NCBI GenBank assembly: GCA_013153655.1
Contig: JAADEB010000059.1
Span: forward strand, 1 to 34,396
DNA length: 34,396 nucleotides
Reading direction: 5' to 3'
Source: Chlorobiota bacterium
Lineage (GTDB): Bacteria > Bacteroidota > Bacteroidia > Flavobacteriales > Flavobacteriaceae
The notes beneath the pieces are model-generated. The model searched no databases. It was given only the letters and a program-made list of their open reading frames with translations, and had not been told where the DNA came from. The position numbers and the translations under genes were made by a program. Shown here one piece after another: positions 8,193 to 17,081 of the stretch (position 1 is the first letter of the stretch; every line of letters begins with the position of its first letter).

Positions 8193-11100
8193 CTAAAATC
8201 CCGGATAAAAGCTGAATCCGAACGACCATTTGCGGTAATCCTTCAAGGTGAGCGGTGTGGCGATATAGGGTTGCAGGATGATTTGTCCGAACAGGTTGAT
8301 ACGCCAGGCCAATCCCATGGAAGCCCAAAGCTGACGGTCGCCGGGGCGTCCCGTGTAGGACCATGTCAGATGATCGCCTTTGTTCCACACCCAACCGGCA
8401 TCCACAAATCCCACCAAATCCGAAAACAGAAATCCGGAACGGATCAAGGCCAGCCGTTCGGGTCCCGTAAAGGGAACCCGTATTTCGAAATTGCTCACCA
8501 GGATCTTGCTTCCGGCCAGGTCGTTGAGTGTAAGGGAATGGGGGGTGGTATGAACATATTCCGACAACACATTGTAGCCGAATCCTCGCAGGAAATAGTC
8601 ATAGGTGATAAAGAAAGGATACAGGATACCGTTGTCCTCGGCATTGCGTCCGAACCGGTTGATATGCATGCCGCGGAAGGCAAAGGTGAAGGGTTTCAGG
8701 TAATAATATTCGCGGAAGTCCAATGTGCCGGTATAGAAATTCAATTCGCCGAAATAGCGTTGCAATCCCACCCGGTAGCGCATTCCCTTCATGGGTGCCG
8801 TCATGCCGAATACCGAGTTGTCGCCCACATAGGCGGCATTCACTTCTCCCAGCGTAAAGCCCGGGGGGCTATTTTCCTTATGACGTTCGTAATGGACGGC
8901 ATAGGGATAAACATAATGGTTTACGGTATCGTAGGGGTAGTAGTAATTATGGCTGTCTATGCGGTAATAATACCGTGCCAACGACCCGCCGCCTTCCAAG
9001 CGCATGGTGCGGGAGAACGGAAACAGGCGAAAAGCCCCCACCTTGTCCTCAAACATGCGCAGAATATATAGTTTTTGGATGTAATAAATATCCCCTTCCA
9101 CATCGATAAAATCATAGCCTTGTGCATAACTCGTGTAGGGAATATGCGAAGCATACACACCTATTTGACGTTTTTTGCCTTGGTTGAAATACATGGCCAT
9201 GGCGCCGAAATCATAGATTTCGCCGTTGAGTTGCAGGGCGGCCGAGAGGATATTTTTGCCCAGCATATCGCTGAAAATCATGTTTACACCGCCTTGAAAA
9301 CCGGTGCCGTACATGGAGGTGGTCATGCCGAAACCCGTGTTGCTGATATAATCCAATTTGAATTTGGGTTTGTAGGGTGCCTTTTCCATTTTTACGTTCA
9401 TGCTGTCGATACGGGTTCGTATAAGGGCATCCACCAATCCGTATTTGGGTAAGCGGCCTTCGCGCAACATGACCATGGCTCTTTGCAAGCGAATATCGGG
9501 CGGCAGCAAGGCGGCCTCTTGATGTACGTCGGAGGGATTTACTTCTTGACGGTACAAATCTTCGGGGCGGGCTTTCAGAATGCGATAGCCGTGGTTGTAG
9601 AAATAATTATAGATGATTTCTCCGGTTTTGTCGTTTACGCTTATGGCGGGAGAAAATTTGGTAATGCCCGAAACGCCCGTAAAATAGCGGGTCAATTGAT
9701 ACACTTTGCCCGTGGCGGGTTCGTATTCATACAAGTCGCGGAAACCGTCGCGGTCGGAGAGGAAATAAATCTTTTTGCCGCCGGCGGCATAAACGGGATT
9801 CAGGTTGTCGGCACCCGGGAAAATGCCGGGATAGTTTTTTTTACCCGTTTCCATGTTGAGAAAACCCAAATGATAGTGTGAGGGATATTTACCTGTTTTG
9901 TAGTAATAGTAATCCGTGGAAAAAACGATGTTTTTGCCGTCGGGCGACCAGGCGGGCATCATTTCGGCATAAGGGTCCCGGGTGATTTGTTTTAGTTTTT
10001 TGGATGCAACGTTGTAAAGAAACAAGTCCGTGTAACCGTCTTTTTGTCCCACCAGCAATATGTTTTTGCCGTCGGGCGACCATGCCGGCCAAGTGAAGGA
10101 TTGCAGGCCTTTCACTTTCCATGTTTTTACGATTTTGCGGCGTGCCACGTCCACTACGGCCAATTGGTTTTTGCCTTTTTTGAAAATGACAAAAACAAAA
10201 TATTTTCCGTCGGGCGACCAAGTGCCCGGACTCTCAAAGCCGTCGATGGCGTCGATGTGGTTGGTGATGCTGTGCGAACCGATGATTTTGGTTTTTTTGG
10301 TTTCCAGGTCGGCCAGGTATAAATCCAAACTGATGACTTGTTTTTCCGACAGGAAAACCATATGCTTGCCGTCGGGCGACACCGAAGGAGCTATATTGAT
10401 GCGGCCGCCGTTTTTTTCGTCAAACAGCACCGTTCCTTTGGCCAGAGTGTCGCGGCCTTTCATAAAGGGGCGATAATAATTTTCGTTGGCGATTTTCCAG
10501 CGGTTGAAAAAGGTGTCGATACGGATACCGTAGAGACTGTCCATGGCCTTGTCGGGGCCTTGCATGAGAGTGGCTTCGTAGAGGCGTGTGATTTGGTCGT
10601 CGCCGTAGGTGGCGCCGAAAAAGGCCCAAAAATTTTGCCCGTAGCGATAGGGGAAGTATTTGGGTTTGTACATGTCCTTGTAGCGCGGGAAAAACCCGCC
10701 GCGAACGGCGTCCCGCATCCACATGGCCGTATGCGGGTCCACGCGTCCGATGGACAGGTATTCGGCCATTCCCTCGATCATCCACAAGGGCATGTTCATC
10801 AGGTTTTGGAAGGAAAGGTAAGGTCTAACCTTAATGCGGTTGTATTGGAAGGCATGTACCAACTCGTGGCCCAACACGTGCTTGGTTTGCCCGTAGGAAA
10901 GGCGGAGCGGCATCACCACACGGTTTTTCAATCCTTCGGTAACGCCGCCGGTACCCACGCCTATTTGTCCGCTAATGGCCGTGGTTTGTTGGAAATCGGC
11001 ATGGTTGTTATACAAAATAACCGGAATGCGGTTCTCGAAGGTGTCCTTGAAAATCAAATGATGTTTCAAATACCATTCTTCGGCATCGGTGAGGAATTGC

Positions 11101-11285
11101 TTGACGGCCGTGTCGTTTTTCAGGTAGGAATACAATTCGATATGCTTCGATTTGTATACCTTGAAATCAAAATCTTCGTAAATGGGTTTGTTTTGTCCGA
11201 AACCGAAACCTTGGGCCGAAACGGACAGTATATTGAACAGGAAGAAGGCGAAGAAAAATATTTTTTTAATAATCACAGGTTTCAT
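8193..11285 (-). CDS. Metallopeptidase-like / TolB-type beta-propeller / outer-membrane barrel protein
   Basis: This 1030-residue protein has a signal peptide (SVSAQ, ~25). Residues 40-280 look like a gluzincin (peptidase MA-like) domain: GHELVHAFQ gives H140-E141-x-x-H144, and WMIEGMAEY supplies a likely third zinc ligand, E171. Residues ~300-620 contain repeated SPDGK motifs, each at the start of a TolB/WD40-like propeller blade (VSPDGKHMVF, WSPDGKYFVF, WSPDGKNILL, WSPDGKNIVF). The last ~380 residues are aromatic-rich and end FGFSFYPGF, consistent with an outer-membrane barrel or surface-antigen domain. It is therefore probably an outer-membrane-anchored protease or sensor. Its start overlaps the end of the upstream Omp28-like gene by 20 bases, indicating coupling. 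The repeated SPDGK codons make the DNA locally repetitive (CCGTCGGGCGAC). Confidence 0.88.
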   Translation of the reverse strand: MKPVIIKKIFFFAFFLFNILSVSAQGFGFGQNKPIYEDFDFKVYKSKHIELYSYLKNDTAVKQFLTDAEEWYLKHHLIFKDTFENRIPVILYNNHADFQQTTAISGQIGVGTGGVTEGLKNRVVMPLRLSYGQTKHVLGHELVHAFQYNRIKVRPYLSFQNLMNMPLWMIEGMAEYLSIGRVDPHTAMWMRDAVRGGFFPRYKDMYKPKYFPYRYGQNFWAFFGATYGDDQITRLYEATLMQGPDKAMDSLYGIRIDTFFNRWKIANENYYRPFMKGRDTLAKGTVLFDEKNGGRINIAPSVSPDGKHMVFLSEKQVISLDLYLADLETKKTKIIGSHSITNHIDAIDGFESPGTWSPDGKYFVFVIFKKGKNQLAVVDVARRKIVKTWKVKGLQSFTWPAWSPDGKNILLVGQKDGYTDLFLYNVASKKLKQITRDPYAEMMPAWSPDGKNIVFSTDYYYYKTGKYPSHYHLGFLNMETGKKNYPGIFPGADNLNPVYAAGGKKIYFLSDRDGFRDLYEYEPATGKVYQLTRYFTGVSGITKFSPAISVNDKTGEIIYNYFYNHGYRILKARPEDLYRQEVNPSDVHQEAALLPPDIRLQRAMVMLREGRLPKYGLVDALIRTRIDSMNVKMEKAPYKPKFKLDYISNTGFGMTTSMYGTGFQGGVNMIFSDMLGKNILSAALQLNGEIYDFGAMAMYFNQGKKRQIGVYASHIPYTSYAQGYDFIDVEGDIYYIQKLYILRMFEDKVGAFRLFPFSRTMRLEGGGSLARYYYRIDSHNYYYPYDTVNHYVYPYAVHYERHKENSPPGFTLGEVNAAYVGDNSVFGMTAPMKGMRYRVGLQRYFGELNFYTGTLDFREYYYLKPFTFAFRGMHINRFGRNAEDNGILYPFFITYDYFLRGFGYNVLSEYVHTTPHSLTLNDLAGSKILVSNFEIRVPFTGPERLALIRSGFLFSDLVGFVDAGWVWNKGDHLTWSYTGRPGDRQLWASMGLAWRINLFGQIILQPYIATPLTLKDYRKWSFGFSFYPGF

Positions 11286-12309
11286 CGATTGCGGTTTTGT
11301 TTACGTTTACTACATAAGGCTTTTCCGTGCCTTTCACCACAAAAGCCACCAATTCCATTTGAGCGGAATCGCTTATTTCGGAAGGTATTTCACCCGAATA
11401 GGTCCACCGGTACACATGGTCGAAGCGCTGTTCGCCGGCGGGAATATCATCGCCCAGTACCGAGGTAAAGGAATGACGCAGCACGTGGTTGTGTTCGAAA
11501 CCGGGGATGGGATCCTGTCCGCCGTAGTATTGTGTGGCATTGGCTTGGTCGGCATGGAGGCCGTTTTCCAGTGCATAAACCACGATTTTTAAGGTGTCTT
11601 CCGGCAAGTCCATATCAAAACGCACATCTACCGAAATATCCAGCCGGTTGCCCGTGACCCGGTTTTCGATGCGGATACCCAACACGGCCGGCCGGGCCAA
11701 TTCTTCGCGGACGGAGGCCACTTGTTCGTCCCAAACTTCTTTGCGGTTTAGCAGTGGAGTGGGGTAGGCGGAGATATCGTATGTGTCGGCCAATTCGTCC
11801 ACGCCGTCGAAATGAAAGGGGTCGGTATTGTATCCACGGTTGTGGATGGCCACGGGGACGATGCCGTCCACCTGTTGCATGGCCTCTTCCAGGTGATAAA
11901 TCACCCGCGGGCAATTGACACACCAGGTTCCCGTAAAATCGTCGATAAGCACCCTGGTCCGGCTGCGCGGATCGATTACTTCGGCTTCCAGGTTTTCGTC
12001 GGCCTGTTTTTCCGTGCCGCCCAGGTCCCATACGGCACCCACGGTGTGATGACCGGCCTGGCGAAAGATATGGGAGGAACCGGCGATGTCTTGGCCGTCC
12101 ACCAAAAAGGTGACGGCCGCGGTGATATCGTTGCCGTTGGCATCCGTGGCGCGGAAGGGAATTTCCTTGCCCGTGATATAATGAGTGCCGTAGGGGCTGC
12201 TTATCCGGAAATGAATGTTCGAAATATCGATGCCTTTTTCTTGCCGGTTACAAGCGGGAAACAAGAGAAAAATAAATAGAACAACAGGGACGGAAAGAAT
12301 GTTTTTCAT
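11266..12309 (-). CDS. Omp28-related lipoprotein with thioredoxin-like fold
   Basis: The 347-residue product has a lipoprotein signal (lipobox LFPAC, Cys20). An Ig-like domain covers about 30-110. A thioredoxin-like domain starts near 118 with RVLIDDFTGTWCVNCP; the dithiol is Cys130/Cys133. A cis-proline context (SAYPTPLLNR) follows. The C-terminal ~120 residues form a beta-rich domain typical of the Omp28 group. Such proteins are envelope-attached and may carry out thiol-disulfide chemistry, though P. gingivalis Omp28 itself is described as a surface antigen/adhesin. It is 8 bases after the DUF4197 gene and overlaps the protease/propeller gene by 20 bases, so the three form an operon. Confidence 0.87.
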   Translation of the reverse strand: MKNILSVPVVLFIFLLFPACNRQEKGIDISNIHFRISSPYGTHYITGKEIPFRATDANGNDITAAVTFLVDGQDIAGSSHIFRQAGHHTVGAVWDLGGTEKQADENLEAEVIDPRSRTRVLIDDFTGTWCVNCPRVIYHLEEAMQQVDGIVPVAIHNRGYNTDPFHFDGVDELADTYDISAYPTPLLNRKEVWDEQVASVREELARPAVLGIRIENRVTGNRLDISVDVRFDMDLPEDTLKIVVYALENGLHADQANATQYYGGQDPIPGFEHNHVLRHSFTSVLGDDIPAGEQRFDHVYRWTYSGEIPSEISDSAQMELVAFVVKGTEKPYVVNVNKTAIDETCDY

Positions 12310-12317
12310 TAGGATGA

Positions 12318-13052
12318 TTATTGTTGCGGTTGGTTGGAGTTGTTTTTGCGTTGGTCCTGCAAGGCAAATACGCGTCGCAGCAAATCATTGGTTCGTTCCG
12401 AAATGTCGGTGCGTATTTTGACTTCTTCATCGGCTATTTTTTTATACACGCCTTTGAGTGCTTCGCGGGTAACATAATCGTTCAGGTCCGTATTGACCGG
12501 TTGAACCAACGGAAGCGAATTGTAGCGCGAAATCAGATCCGACCAGATTTTGTCGGCACCCACTTTGGAGAAATTTTCCCGGACGATGGGATAAAATTTT
12601 TGGTAGAGTTGGTTTTCGGTTTTTCTTTTCAGGTATTCGGTGGCGGCTTTTTGGTCGCCCATAAGGATCTTGCGGGCGTCGTCGAAGGTCATTTCCCGGA
12701 TGGCTTGCACAAAAATGGGTTTGGCTTCTTTGACCGCTTCCTCGGCGGCACGGTTGAGTTTCATTTCCGCTTGGTCCACCAACGAGTTGAAGCCCAAATC
12801 CCGTAATCGCTGTTCCACGGTTCGCAATTCGGGCGGGAAAAGGATGCGTACGTCCTTTTGGTTGTAAAAACCGCCTTCCTTCATCAGGGTGCTGACTTCC
12901 TTGTCGATACCTTGTTCCAAAGCCGTTTTCAGTCCGCGCGCAATATCGGCGTCGGTGAGTCCTTCGGCGGGTATCTGGGAAGCCAATTGTTGAAGTTCGG
13001 CACAGCCTTGAAAAGAAAAGACGAGTATGAATAAAAGCATTAATTTTTTCAT
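12318..13052 (-). CDS. DUF4197 family lipoprotein
   Basis: From the ATG at 13052 the product is 244 residues; a GTG two codons upstream is less likely. The lipobox is FSFQGC with Cys17. The rest matches the DUF4197 pattern: LTDADIARGLKTALEQGIDK, then a Gly-rich GGFYNQKDVRILFPPEL, then MKLNRAAEEAVKEAKPIF, then DARKILMGDQKAATEYLKRK. The predicted structure is all-helical. Function is unknown; family members are periplasmic or envelope proteins. It is the first gene of the minus-strand operon continuing into the Omp28-like and protease/propeller genes. Confidence 0.9.
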   Translation of the reverse strand: MKKLMLLFILVFSFQGCAELQQLASQIPAEGLTDADIARGLKTALEQGIDKEVSTLMKEGGFYNQKDVRILFPPELRTVEQRLRDLGFNSLVDQAEMKLNRAAEEAVKEAKPIFVQAIREMTFDDARKILMGDQKAATEYLKRKTENQLYQKFYPIVRENFSKVGADKIWSDLISRYNSLPLVQPVNTDLNDYVTREALKGVYKKIADEEVKIRTDISERTNDLLRRVFALQDQRKNNSNQPQQ

Positions 13053-13124
13053 GAGCACCTTGTTTTTTTGAGCATCAATTTACAAAAATTATGCCTACCC
13101 GGCCAAATGAACATGCGCCGCTAC

Positions 13125-13155
13125 AAAAAAGCCCTTCCCCGGAAGCGGGAAGGGC
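13125..13155 (-). terminator. Intrinsic terminator of the T9SS repeat-protein gene
   Basis: The arms GCCCTTCCC (13131-13139) and GGGAAGGGC (13147-13155) pair perfectly over 9 bp with a 7-nt loop. On the minus strand the hairpin is followed by six T residues (13130-13125). It lies 20 bases after the stop of the T9SS gene and ahead of the DUF4197 gene, so it insulates the two units. Confidence 0.9.
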
Positions 13156-13175
13156 TTGCGAGGAAGAGGAAAATT

Positions 13176-14507
13176 TTATTTTTTGACAAACCGCACTACG
13201 TAACGGTTATGGTTTCCGGATGCTTGTAAAATATATACGCCGGCCGGTAAATCCTCCACGTTTACGGTTTCCAACGCTTTCCCGTCCGCCTGTTTCCATA
13301 AACGTCCGCTAAGGGAATAAATTTTTATGTGCTCTACGGGTTCTTTGCCGGTGTTTAAGTACAAAATATCTTCCACGGGATTGGGATAAAGTTCGGGTGA
13401 ATAGGTAGCCTGTTGTTGCGCCACGTCCAATTGGCGGTTGGAATAATACATGGATATGTTCGCCACGCGCGCCCAGGTGTGGGTGGTATTGTTATAGGAA
13501 AAGATGCCGCCGTCGTTTATTTTATGGCGGAAACTCACATCCGGCCGTATGATGCCCAGTTCTTTTTCGGGGAGCAACAGTTGATTATAAGTGACCGTGG
13601 TATCGTGATTCACTTCCAATTTGCTTTCGGGTTCCCAGGCGCCGTTGTCCCAATTGTAGTCGATATCGGCCGATAAATCGTTGTTGGCATCGTATTGAAA
13701 TTCTTCTTTGTCGTCGTTGACCCATTGGCCGTTATCATAATCCTGATCGATAATGCTGAGGGGGAAATCCAGGTTGTTGTAGGTATAAGTTGTTCGCGAT
13801 TCGTATTCCCAGCCATTATTGCCCCATGTGTAATCGGTTATGACATCTTCATAACCGGCGGCCGTGTAGGTGCGCGTCTGGCGGTGCATGTTCACCCATT
13901 GTCCGTTGGTATATGATTGTGTAATGTATTCCGTCACATGTTCCTGTGCATCATAACTGAAAGTTTGTTTTTGAATGTCGTTCCATTGGCCGTTGCTGTA
14001 TTCTTGGGTAAGAATTTCCGTCACCAATTGGCCGTTATAGGTATAAATGTATTTTTTGGAGAGTTGCCAGTCGGTTCCGTTATAGTCTTCCCGTACGATG
14101 GAGTCCACGCGGTCTTGGGCATCGTAATAATATTGCTGGCGCCAATCCCGGTGCCAACTGCCGTTGTCGAAATAAAAGCGCTCTTTGTGTTGAGGTTTTT
14201 CGTAAGCGCTATATTGGGTGACCACCCGCCGGCCGTCGGCCAATTGACCTTGGGAATATTCCCGCGATTCGTCCAAAATAACATTTCCCCATTCGTCATA
14301 ATCCCAAATCAATTGTTTGGCCAATTCGTTGGAGTAGTTGATTTCGATATTCAGGCTGTCCAAGGCCAATACGTTGCGGCTCAGGTCGGGACGTCCGGCA
14401 TGGAGGCCGGGTATATCCGGAAAATCGCTTTCCGTTGAGTTGAAAATATTTTGTCCCCAAACGGACAAAACAAGCCAAAACGATAAGAAAAAGCTTGTTG
14501 TTTTCAT
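13176..14507 (-). CDS. Secreted tandem-repeat protein with T9SS type A sorting domain
   Basis: The start at 14507 (MKTTSFFLSF...) places a signal peptide ending at VWGQ directly at the N-terminus; a longer frame to 14552 would bury it. The mature part of this 443-residue protein holds about six tandem repeats of roughly 29 residues (about 112-295), each with a [DS]NG-x-W motif followed by a charged segment and an aromatic strand, e.g. YSNGQWNDIQKQTFSYD and YDNGQWVNDDKEEFQYD. This resembles RHS/YD-like or other sugar-binding beta repeats but matches none exactly. The last ~72 residues (LYPNPVEDILYLN ... AGVYILQ ... RFVKK) are a T9SS type A sorting domain. A strong terminator follows. Confidence 0.88.
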   Translation of the reverse strand: MKTTSFFLSFWLVLSVWGQNIFNSTESDFPDIPGLHAGRPDLSRNVLALDSLNIEINYSNELAKQLIWDYDEWGNVILDESREYSQGQLADGRRVVTQYSAYEKPQHKERFYFDNGSWHRDWRQQYYYDAQDRVDSIVREDYNGTDWQLSKKYIYTYNGQLVTEILTQEYSNGQWNDIQKQTFSYDAQEHVTEYITQSYTNGQWVNMHRQTRTYTAAGYEDVITDYTWGNNGWEYESRTTYTYNNLDFPLSIIDQDYDNGQWVNDDKEEFQYDANNDLSADIDYNWDNGAWEPESKLEVNHDTTVTYNQLLLPEKELGIIRPDVSFRHKINDGGIFSYNNTTHTWARVANISMYYSNRQLDVAQQQATYSPELYPNPVEDILYLNTGKEPVEHIKIYSLSGRLWKQADGKALETVNVEDLPAGVYILQASGNHNRYVVRFVKK

Positions 14508-14848
14508 GATAATTTTTTTATTTAAAATACTGCAAAAACTGTGCATTGTCAAGGGTATAAACAGAATGGAATGGAGGTTTTTTCCGAAAAAATATCTTTT
14601 GTCAGTATTCTTAAAAAAATAAAATGAATATCCCTAGAAATCGCCGAAAAAATCCGGATACAAGTTTTCTAAGAATATGCATAAAAAATGGTTTAGGGAT
14701 GGAAAGAACAATTGTGTTTTTAAGGCCGATATGCCTTTTCGTCCCTTTGTAAGGGAGTCCCCATGATTCCATGGCATTCTCACGGGATATCTTTCATTCG
14801 AAATCGATTAATTGTTTGGTTTAGAGCAATATCTGACAGGTATGTTCA
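14508..14848. other. Gene-free spacer upstream of the T9SS repeat-protein gene
   Basis: AT-rich sequence with no supported gene. It should contain the promoter of the minus-strand gene starting at 14507, but I find no complete TTTG / TAnnTTTG pair. No terminator for the asparaginase operon entering from the right is visible either. Confidence 0.4.
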
Positions 14849-14886
14849 AAGAGATTCCTCCCTCACTTCGTTTCTTCGGAATAACA
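14849..14886 (-). repeat. GAGATTCCTC...CGGAATAACA interspersed repeat
   Basis: AGAGATTCCTC, then a variable core, then TTCGGAATAACA. It is a degenerate member of the element seen at 17405-17440 in the same orientation and at 17049-17075 and 33924-33986 in the opposite one. The element is a divergent-core inverted unit of the GTCATTYCGA ... AATCTC type. Confidence 0.6.
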
Positions 14887-14887
14887 A

Positions 14888-14955
14888 AACCCCCAACTCC
14901 TAAGTCCTAATACCCAATACCTAAATCCCAATACCCAAATCCCAAGACCCAAACT
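14888..14955. repeat. Tandem short-word repeat (AATACCCAAATCCC type)
   Basis: About seven imperfect copies of a 7-10-nt word (CCTAATACCC, AATACCTAAATCCC, AATACCCAAATCCC, AAGACCC) lie between the asparaginase stop and the GAGATTCCTC repeat. The reverse-complement word (GGGATTTAGGATTTGGG) occurs at 17082-17114 and a fragment at 26761-26776. Confidence 0.75.
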
Positions 14956-14959
14956 CCCC

Positions 14960-15976
14960 TCACTCCGTCAATTCGCCCCGTAGTGATTGTTCGAAAAAGC
15001 GGCGGAAGGATTTATCGGACACTTTTTTGCCGAGCAGGTACATCATTTTGGTAAGGGCCGCTTCGGTGGTCAGGTCTTTCCCGGAGATGACGCCTGCTTG
15101 GGCCAAATGTTTGCCCGTGGCGTATTTTTCGGGGAAGATGCGTCCTTTGGCACATTGGGTTACATTGACCACTTTGATCCCCTTGTCAATGGCACGGCGC
15201 AACGCATCGTCCAGCCACGACAATCGCGGGGCGTTTCCGCTACCGTAGGTTTCCAAAACCACACCGCCCAAATCCGGATAATGGAAAATCACGTCGAAAT
15301 ACTCTTTTTGCATGCCCGGAAAAATTTTCAGCAAAATCACCCGCTTATCCATCCGCTCGAAAACCTGAAAAACATTTTTGGAAGGGGGCAAAATCCGGTT
15401 TTGATGAAATTCTATTTCCACCCCGGCTTCGGCCAAAGGCGGAAAATTGGGGGAAATAAAGGCGTTGAAATGTTCGGAACTGTATTTCACCGTCCGGTTG
15501 CCGCGGAAAAGTTTGTATTCGAAATAAAGACTCACTTCGGGCACCAAGGGCAGGCCTTTTTGGTACGAACCGGCTATCTCCACCGAAGTAATAATGTTTT
15601 CTTTGGCATCCGTACGCAGGTCGCCGATGGGGAGTTGCGAGCCGGTAAACACCACGGGTTTGGCCAGGTTTTCCAGCATAAAACTCAGTGCCGAAGCCGA
15701 AAAAGCCATGGTGTCGGTGCCGTGGAGAATCACAAAGCCGTCGTAATCGTCGTATTTCTCACCGATAATGCCGGCCATTTGTTGCCAATGGGCCGGCGTG
15801 ATATCCGACGAATCCACCGGATGGTCGAAGGAAACGAAATCGATGCGGTGGGGCAACAGGTCCAATTCGGGAATTTGATGACGCAATGCCGAAAAATCGA
15901 ACGGATGCAAGCTGCCGTCGGCACGACGTTGCATCCCGATGGTACCGCCCGTGTAGATCAAAAGAATATTACTCAT
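14960..15976 (-). CDS. ansA: Type I L-asparaginase
   Basis: The 338-residue protein hydrolyses L-asparagine to aspartate and ammonia. The first catalytic block is IYTGGTIGM (residues 7-15, nucleophile Thr12), and the second is HGTDTMAFSASALSFML, with Thr87-Asp88. The conserved VVFTGSQLPIGDLRTDAKEN segment follows. No signal peptide is present, which fits the cytoplasmic type I enzyme of about 340 residues. The ATG lies inside the end of the upstream kinase gene (8-base overlap), so translation is coupled. The stop is followed by short-word repeats rather than a terminator hairpin. Confidence 0.93.
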   Translation of the reverse strand: MSNILLIYTGGTIGMQRRADGSLHPFDFSALRHQIPELDLLPHRIDFVSFDHPVDSSDITPAHWQQMAGIIGEKYDDYDGFVILHGTDTMAFSASALSFMLENLAKPVVFTGSQLPIGDLRTDAKENIITSVEIAGSYQKGLPLVPEVSLYFEYKLFRGNRTVKYSSEHFNAFISPNFPPLAEAGVEIEFHQNRILPPSKNVFQVFERMDKRVILLKIFPGMQKEYFDVIFHYPDLGGVVLETYGSGNAPRLSWLDDALRRAIDKGIKVVNVTQCAKGRIFPEKYATGKHLAQAGVISGKDLTTEAALTKMMYLLGKKVSDKSFRRFFEQSLRGELTE

Positions 15977-16919
15977 ATGTTTTTCCCGAAAGTACTTTTT
16001 CCTGTAAGCCGTAGCGTGTCAGACGGATAAAATCCGTCAGGCGGCGGTTGATTTCTTCTTTGGTCAGGTTTTCCAAGCGTTTGGTGCCGAAATCTTCCAC
16101 GGTAAACGAGGCCAGGTTGGCACCGCAAATCATGGCGTTTTTGATGGCTTCCACACCGGGCTTGTCATATTCGCTCAGGTGACCGATAAATCCTCCGGCA
16201 AAGGTGTCGCCTGCTCCCGTAGGGTCCCAAACATGTTCCAAGGGCATGGCCGGAGCCGAAAAGAATCCTTCGTCGTGAAACAGCAGTGCACCGTATTCAC
16301 CCCGCTTGATGATCACATAACGCGGTCCCATGTTCCGGATGAGCCGGGCCGCCGTAACCAATGAATATTCGCCGGTCAGCTGGCGGGCTTCCTCTTCGTT
16401 GAGCATCAGCAAATCCACCCGTGCAATCACCTGCATCAAGGCATCCCGCGCATTGTCCATCCAGAAATTCATGGTGTCCAAAACCACCAGGCGGGGTGTG
16501 GCCGTAAATTGATTCAAAATTTCGGCCTGGATGCCGGGATGAAGATTGCCCAAAACCACCAAATCCGGCTCCCTGAAATCCGACGGCACCCTCGGCGAAA
16601 AATAAGCCAAAGCATTCACCTCCGTCACCAGCGTATCACGCCGGTTCATATTTTCGTAATAATAACCTTTCCAGTAAAAACTTTTGTGTTTTTCCAGCCG
16701 TTGAACCCCGCTCAAATCCACCCCGCGCCGGCGAAATTTGTCCAATAATTCCTCTCCGAAATCGTATCCCACCACCGAAACGATGCCCGTGTGGTTGCGA
16801 AAAAACGAAGCGGCCAAAGCTAAATAGGCCGCCGAACCGCCCATCATACGTCCCGAATGACCGAATGGCGTGGTAACTTCGTCGAAAGCCAATGTGCCGG
16901 CTAACAAAATCTTTTTCAT
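15969..16919 (-). CDS. PfkB-family carbohydrate/nucleoside kinase
   Basis: From the ATG at 16919 (MKKILLAGTLAFDEV) the product is 316 residues, the normal length for the ribokinase/PfkB family. N-terminal GGSAAYLALAA (28-38) is the substrate-side glycine motif. DPTGAGDTFAGGF (232-244) is the PfkB signature 2, with catalytic base Asp238 and the anion hole GAGD. An upstream extension to 16988 would add hydrophobic residues without homology and would overlap the candidate -7 element. The sugar or nucleoside substrate cannot be told from sequence. It overlaps ansA by 8 bases, forming a two-gene operon. Confidence 0.9.
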   Translation of the reverse strand: MKKILLAGTLAFDEVTTPFGHSGRMMGGSAAYLALAASFFRNHTGIVSVVGYDFGEELLDKFRRRGVDLSGVQRLEKHKSFYWKGYYYENMNRRDTLVTEVNALAYFSPRVPSDFREPDLVVLGNLHPGIQAEILNQFTATPRLVVLDTMNFWMDNARDALMQVIARVDLLMLNEEEARQLTGEYSLVTAARLIRNMGPRYVIIKRGEYGALLFHDEGFFSAPAMPLEHVWDPTGAGDTFAGGFIGHLSEYDKPGVEAIKNAMICGANLASFTVEDFGTKRLENLTKEEINRRLTDFIRLTRYGLQEKVLSGKTYE

Positions 16920-16935
16920 GGGTCCGATTAAAAAC

Positions 16936-16943
16936 CAAAAATA
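16936..16943 (-). promoter_or_regulatory. Possible -7 promoter element of the PfkB/ansA operon
   Basis: On the minus strand the sequence reads TATTTTTG, matching TAnnTTTG. It is 16 bases before the ATG at 16919. No TTTG or TTG lies 17-23 bases further upstream, so this rests on the -7 element alone. Confidence 0.3.
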
Positions 16944-17017
16944 AAACAAGTCTTTTAAATATGAAAATACCGTTTCTTCATTCTCCATATCTCATGTACC
17001 GAAAACCTCTTGCCTGT

Positions 17018-17039
17018 CCGCACGAGTCCCCTCGTGTGG
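17018..17039. repeat. 9-bp stem-loop upstream of the kinase gene
   Basis: CCGCACGAG pairs with CTCGTGTGG (one G-T) around TCCC. It marks the left edge of the repeat-rich block and has no T tract in either direction, so I do not call it a terminator. Confidence 0.5.
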
Positions 17040-17048
17040 CATAATTTT

Positions 17049-17075
17049 ATTCCGAACAAACCGGAGGAATCTCTT
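17049..17075 (+). repeat. ATTCCGA...GGAGGAATCTC interspersed repeat
   Basis: A short copy of the GTCATTYCGA ... AATCTC element: ATTCCGAAC, a short core, then CGGAGGAATCTC. It is in the opposite orientation to the copy at 17405-17440. Confidence 0.55.
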
Positions 17076-17081
17076 TTATAC

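Noticed and set aside
10338-11468. 376-aa plus-strand frame
   Set aside because: It is antisense to the well-supported peptidase/propeller gene and its Omp28-like neighbour; no independent motif.
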